Shown here: positions 61,811 to 64,000 of the stretch, in pieces | Position numbering within the stretch: position 1 is the first letter of the stretch | Layout of the letters: each line of letters starts with the position of its first letter | DNA from: Pseudomonadota bacterium | Lineage (GTDB): Bacteria; Pseudomonadota; Gammaproteobacteria; Burkholderiales; Burkholderiaceae_C | Direction of reading: 5' to 3' | Length of the DNA: 64,000 nucleotides | Assembly (NCBI GenBank): GCA_018241265.1 | Contig: JAFEEF010000008.1 | Location: 62,001 to 126,000 of the forward strand | Translations under genes and position numbers: made by a program | Notes under the pieces: model-generated | What the model was told of the DNA's origin: nothing | Database searches by the model: none | Seen by the model: only the letters and a program-made list of their open reading frames with translations

Positions 61811-63657
61811 TGCGGCCGCTCCATGCCGGCGGCGATCCAGACGCCGTCGGGCTCGAGCGTCAGTTCGCTGCGGTTCTCGATGGCCAGCGCTGCATGCACC
61901 GTCGTCGCGCCGGGCGGCCGGGCGAACGGCTGCGGCAGGCTGCCGAAGTTGGCGCGCAGATGCCAGACCGGCCGGCCGTCGATCGACCAGTCGACCGCCA
62001 GCACATGCCGGGTCGACGTCGACCGTCCTGCTGCCAGCGGCAGGAGCGGCCAGAGATGCGTGCGGCGCAGGGCCAGCAGGCGGCGTACCAGCGCAAGACG
62101 TGCCGCCTGCGCGGGCTGGGTGCGCTCGGCCTCGTTCAGCTTGCCGGCATCGAACGTCGATGCAGCATTCGGATCCGGAATCTGCGATGCCGCGTCCGCG
62201 AAGGCCGCGCTGCGCGCGAACTCCCGGCGCCGGCCGTTGCGCACCGCATCGGCGAGCTCGCCGTGGAAGTCGCAGAAGTACAGGAAGGGCGTCGTCGCCG
62301 CGTACTCCTCGCCCATGAACAGCATCGGGATCTGCGGCCCGAGCAGCAGGCAGGCGAGCATCGCCTCGATCCTCTGCGGCACGGCGCTCGCGGCTAGCCG
62401 ATCGCCGAACGCGCGGTTGCCGATCTGGTCGTGGTTCTGCAGGAACGCGACGAAGGCCGTCGATGGCAGCCGAGCGCTCGGCTGGCCGCGCGGCCGCCCG
62501 TCCATGAACGGCGACGGCTCGCCCTGGTAGACGTAGCCTTCGGCGAGCGCGCGACCGAGCTGCTCGACCGGACGCTCGGCATAGTCGACGTAGTAGCCGT
62601 CGCGTTCGCCGGTCAGGATCACGTGCGCGGCATGGTGGAAGTCGTCGTTCCACTGCGCATCGACGTGGCGCCCCTGCGGCTCGGGCGTCGCGGCGAGCCG
62701 ATCCGCTTCATTGGCATGGTTCTCGAGGACGAGGTGGACGTGGCGTTCGCGGCGCAACGGCGCGGCCGCCAGCGCGATCGCGCCGACGATGTCGGTGGCC
62801 GAGCTGTCCCGGATCGCATGCACCGCGTCGAGCCGCAAGCCGTCGAAGTGGTACTCGTGCAGCCACATCAGCGCGTTGTGCAGGTAGAAGTCGCGCACCG
62901 TCGCGCTGCCGGCGGCGTCGAAGTTGATCGCCGCGCCCCATGGCGTCCGGTGCCGCGCGTTGAAGAACGGCGACGCGTAGGCGTGCAGGTAGTTGCCTTC
63001 CGGCCCGAAGTGGTTGTAGACGACGTCGAGCAGCACCATCAGCCCGAGTTCGTGCGCGCGATCGACGAATGCCTTCAGCGCGTCGGGCGGGCCGTAGGCG
63101 GCGTCGGGCGCGAACAGCAGCACGCCGTCGTAGCCCCAGCCGCGCCGGCCGGGGAAGTCGGCGACCGGCATCAGCTCGATCGCGGTGATGCCGAGCGCGG
63201 CCAGTTCGGCCAGCCTCGCCGCGGCCGCCTCGAACGTGCCGTCGGGCGTGTAGCAGCCGACGTGCAGCTCGTAGACCACCGCCTCGCGCCACGGCCGGCC
63301 GCGCCAGCCGGTGTCGCGCCATGCGTAGGACGCGGGATCGACGACGACGCTGGGGCCGGCCACGTCGTCCGGGTTCCAGCGCGAGGCCGGATCGGGCACG
63401 ACGAGGCCGTCGGGCAGCACATAGCGGTAGCGCGTGCCGGCGCCGGCCTGCGCGAGGGTCAGCTCATGCCAACCGTCGACCAGGCGGTCCATCGGATGCG
63501 TACCGGCGGCCGGGCCTACCTCGATGCGGAGCCCGACGTGCGCCGCGTCCGGCGCCCACAGGCGAAAGCGCGTGCCGCCATCATCGACGAGCTCGGCCCC
63601 GAAGGGCATGGAATGCTTGCGGCGCGTGGCGTGCGGTATGCGGGCGGCGATGACCAT
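61807..63657 (-). CDS. treZ: Malto-oligosyltrehalose trehalohydrolase
   Basis: This GH13 enzyme releases trehalose from the product of TreY. Visible regions are MPFGAELVDDGGTRFRLWAPDA (CBM48-like N-terminal module), VVYELHVGCYTPDGTF, LDVVYNHFGPEGNYL, DGLRLDAVHAI (nucleophile Asp), HLVLENHAN (acid Glu) and LQNHDQIGNRA. The first GH13 homology begins at MPFGAEL, whose ATG is 63609; I give the earlier ATG 63657 because related proteins often have a short basic lead (here RIPHATRRKHS). Neither has a good ribosome site. Length 616 or 600 residues; both fit the family. Confidence 0.9.
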   Translation of the reverse strand: MVIAARIPHATRRKHSMPFGAELVDDGGTRFRLWAPDAAHVGLRIEVGPAAGTHPMDRLVDGWHELTLAQAGAGTRYRYVLPDGLVVPDPASRWNPDDVAGPSVVVDPASYAWRDTGWRGRPWREAVVYELHVGCYTPDGTFEAAAARLAELAALGITAIELMPVADFPGRRGWGYDGVLLFAPDAAYGPPDALKAFVDRAHELGLMVLLDVVYNHFGPEGNYLHAYASPFFNARHRTPWGAAINFDAAGSATVRDFYLHNALMWLHEYHFDGLRLDAVHAIRDSSATDIVGAIALAAAPLRRERHVHLVLENHANEADRLAATPEPQGRHVDAQWNDDFHHAAHVILTGERDGYYVDYAERPVEQLGRALAEGYVYQGEPSPFMDGRPRGQPSARLPSTAFVAFLQNHDQIGNRAFGDRLAASAVPQRIEAMLACLLLGPQIPMLFMGEEYAATTPFLYFCDFHGELADAVRNGRRREFARSAAFADAASQIPDPNAASTFDAGKLNEAERTQPAQAARLALVRRLLALRRTHLWPLLPLAAGRSTSTRHVLAVDWSIDGRPVWHLRANFGSLPQPFARPPGATTVHAALAIENRSELTLEPDGVWIAAGMERPQ

Positions 63658-63790
63658 CACGCATTGCAGCAACGGCGCAGGCAGCCGTCAGTTCACCGGC
63701 GCCGCCTGTCGAAGTAGGACAAGCGCTCGACCTGCGCGTCGTCGGTAAGCAACCGCAACAGAGTCGGCGATCGGTAGCTCGCGACGTCGC

Positions 63791-64000
63791 TCAGTGGCGG
63801 TCGCTCACCTGTGCGCAGCCGTTGCGCGCGTATTCGTCGCCGGGTTGGGTGAAGTCGGCCGGGATTCCCAGATCGCCCAGCAAGCGCCGGAAGCACGGAT
63901 GCTGTTGCAGCAGCACGGTGCCGACCTTCTCGATCACTTCGAGGTCGGGCTTGCTGATCGTCCACAGCGTCGGTATCTGCTTGGCTTCGTCGCGCAGCGC
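63791..64000 (-). CDS. Patatin-like phospholipase, C-terminal end (cut by window edge)
   Basis: The frame is open from the right edge to TGA at 63791-63793 and encodes 69 residues. The stretch KQIPTLWTISKPDLEVIEKV followed by GTVLLQQHPCFRRLL matches the ending of bacterial patatin-like proteins (IPTxFxLxxxDVDxLxxxGxxLLxxxPxF), and a short tail with one Cys follows. The catalytic Ser and Asp would lie beyond the window, so the assignment rests on the tail alone. It is the same strand as treZ, 133 bases upstream of it. Confidence 0.5.
   Translation of the reverse strand, partial: ALRDEAKQIPTLWTISKPDLEVIEKVGTVLLQQHPCFRRLLGDLGIPADFTQPGDEYARNGCAQVSDRH

Overview
The window is high-GC DNA, densely packed on both strands, with many ATGA start/stop overlaps and non-ATG starts. 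The gene content points to a betaproteobacterium of the order Burkholderiales: a DctP-type TRAP binding protein beside a CaiB-type CoA transferase, an acoXABC acetoin cluster, a quinate-type dehydroshikimate dehydratase/HPPD-like fusion, a MHS-type shikimate permease and FetAB. I see no rRNA, tRNA, CRISPR array, transposase or phage gene. Family names come from recognising the translated sequence, not from a database search.

Left third (1-21.8 kb): the N-terminus of an integral membrane protein cut by the window edge; a secreted S8 peptidase with a hexapeptide-repeat tail; an exported peroxiredoxin; a small palindromic repeat element; a SYLF/Ysc84 lipoprotein. A leftward catabolic operon follows (amidohydrolase, CaiB CoA transferase, citryl-CoA lyase-like protein, DctP). 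Next is the most striking unit of the window, a leftward four-gene operon (15849 to 9863) of a PLP-dependent alpha-oxoamine synthase, two related six-TM histidine kinases and a REC-GGDEF-EAL response regulator. It resembles a CqsA/LqsA-type alpha-hydroxyketone signalling module wired to cyclic-di-GMP. Then come a YCII protein, two MFS transporters, a DUF2628-like/polytopic membrane pair and a frameshifted receiver domain.

Middle (21.8-45.8 kb): a ferritin-like protein; a biotin-dependent acyl-CoA carboxylase (beta, alpha) with a convergent AtuA-like protein and a TesB thioesterase; a quinate/shikimate unit (QuiC-like, AroE-like, MHS permease); a Wzi-PAP2 fusion; a four-repeat membrane protein; a QseBC-like two-component system with an SRPBCC gene; a VOC protein; FetAB; a Pat-like acetyltransferase; a CysK-type synthase; a DUF2277 protein.

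Right third (45.8-64 kb): acoX-acoA-acoB-acoC followed by a lipoate-protein ligase and a thiamine-binding protein. A textbook sigma-54 -24/-12 promoter sits just upstream of acoX, with inverted repeats about 125 bp further upstream. The operon is followed by a roughly 357 bp nested-palindrome repeat element. Then: a small secreted protein, an HDOD protein, DAHP synthase, a succinate-semialdehyde-type dehydrogenase, a TPR-like gene remnant, an EF-hand protein, a PAS-GAF hybrid kinase, the trehalose pair treZ-treY and the C-terminus of a patatin-like protein at the right edge.
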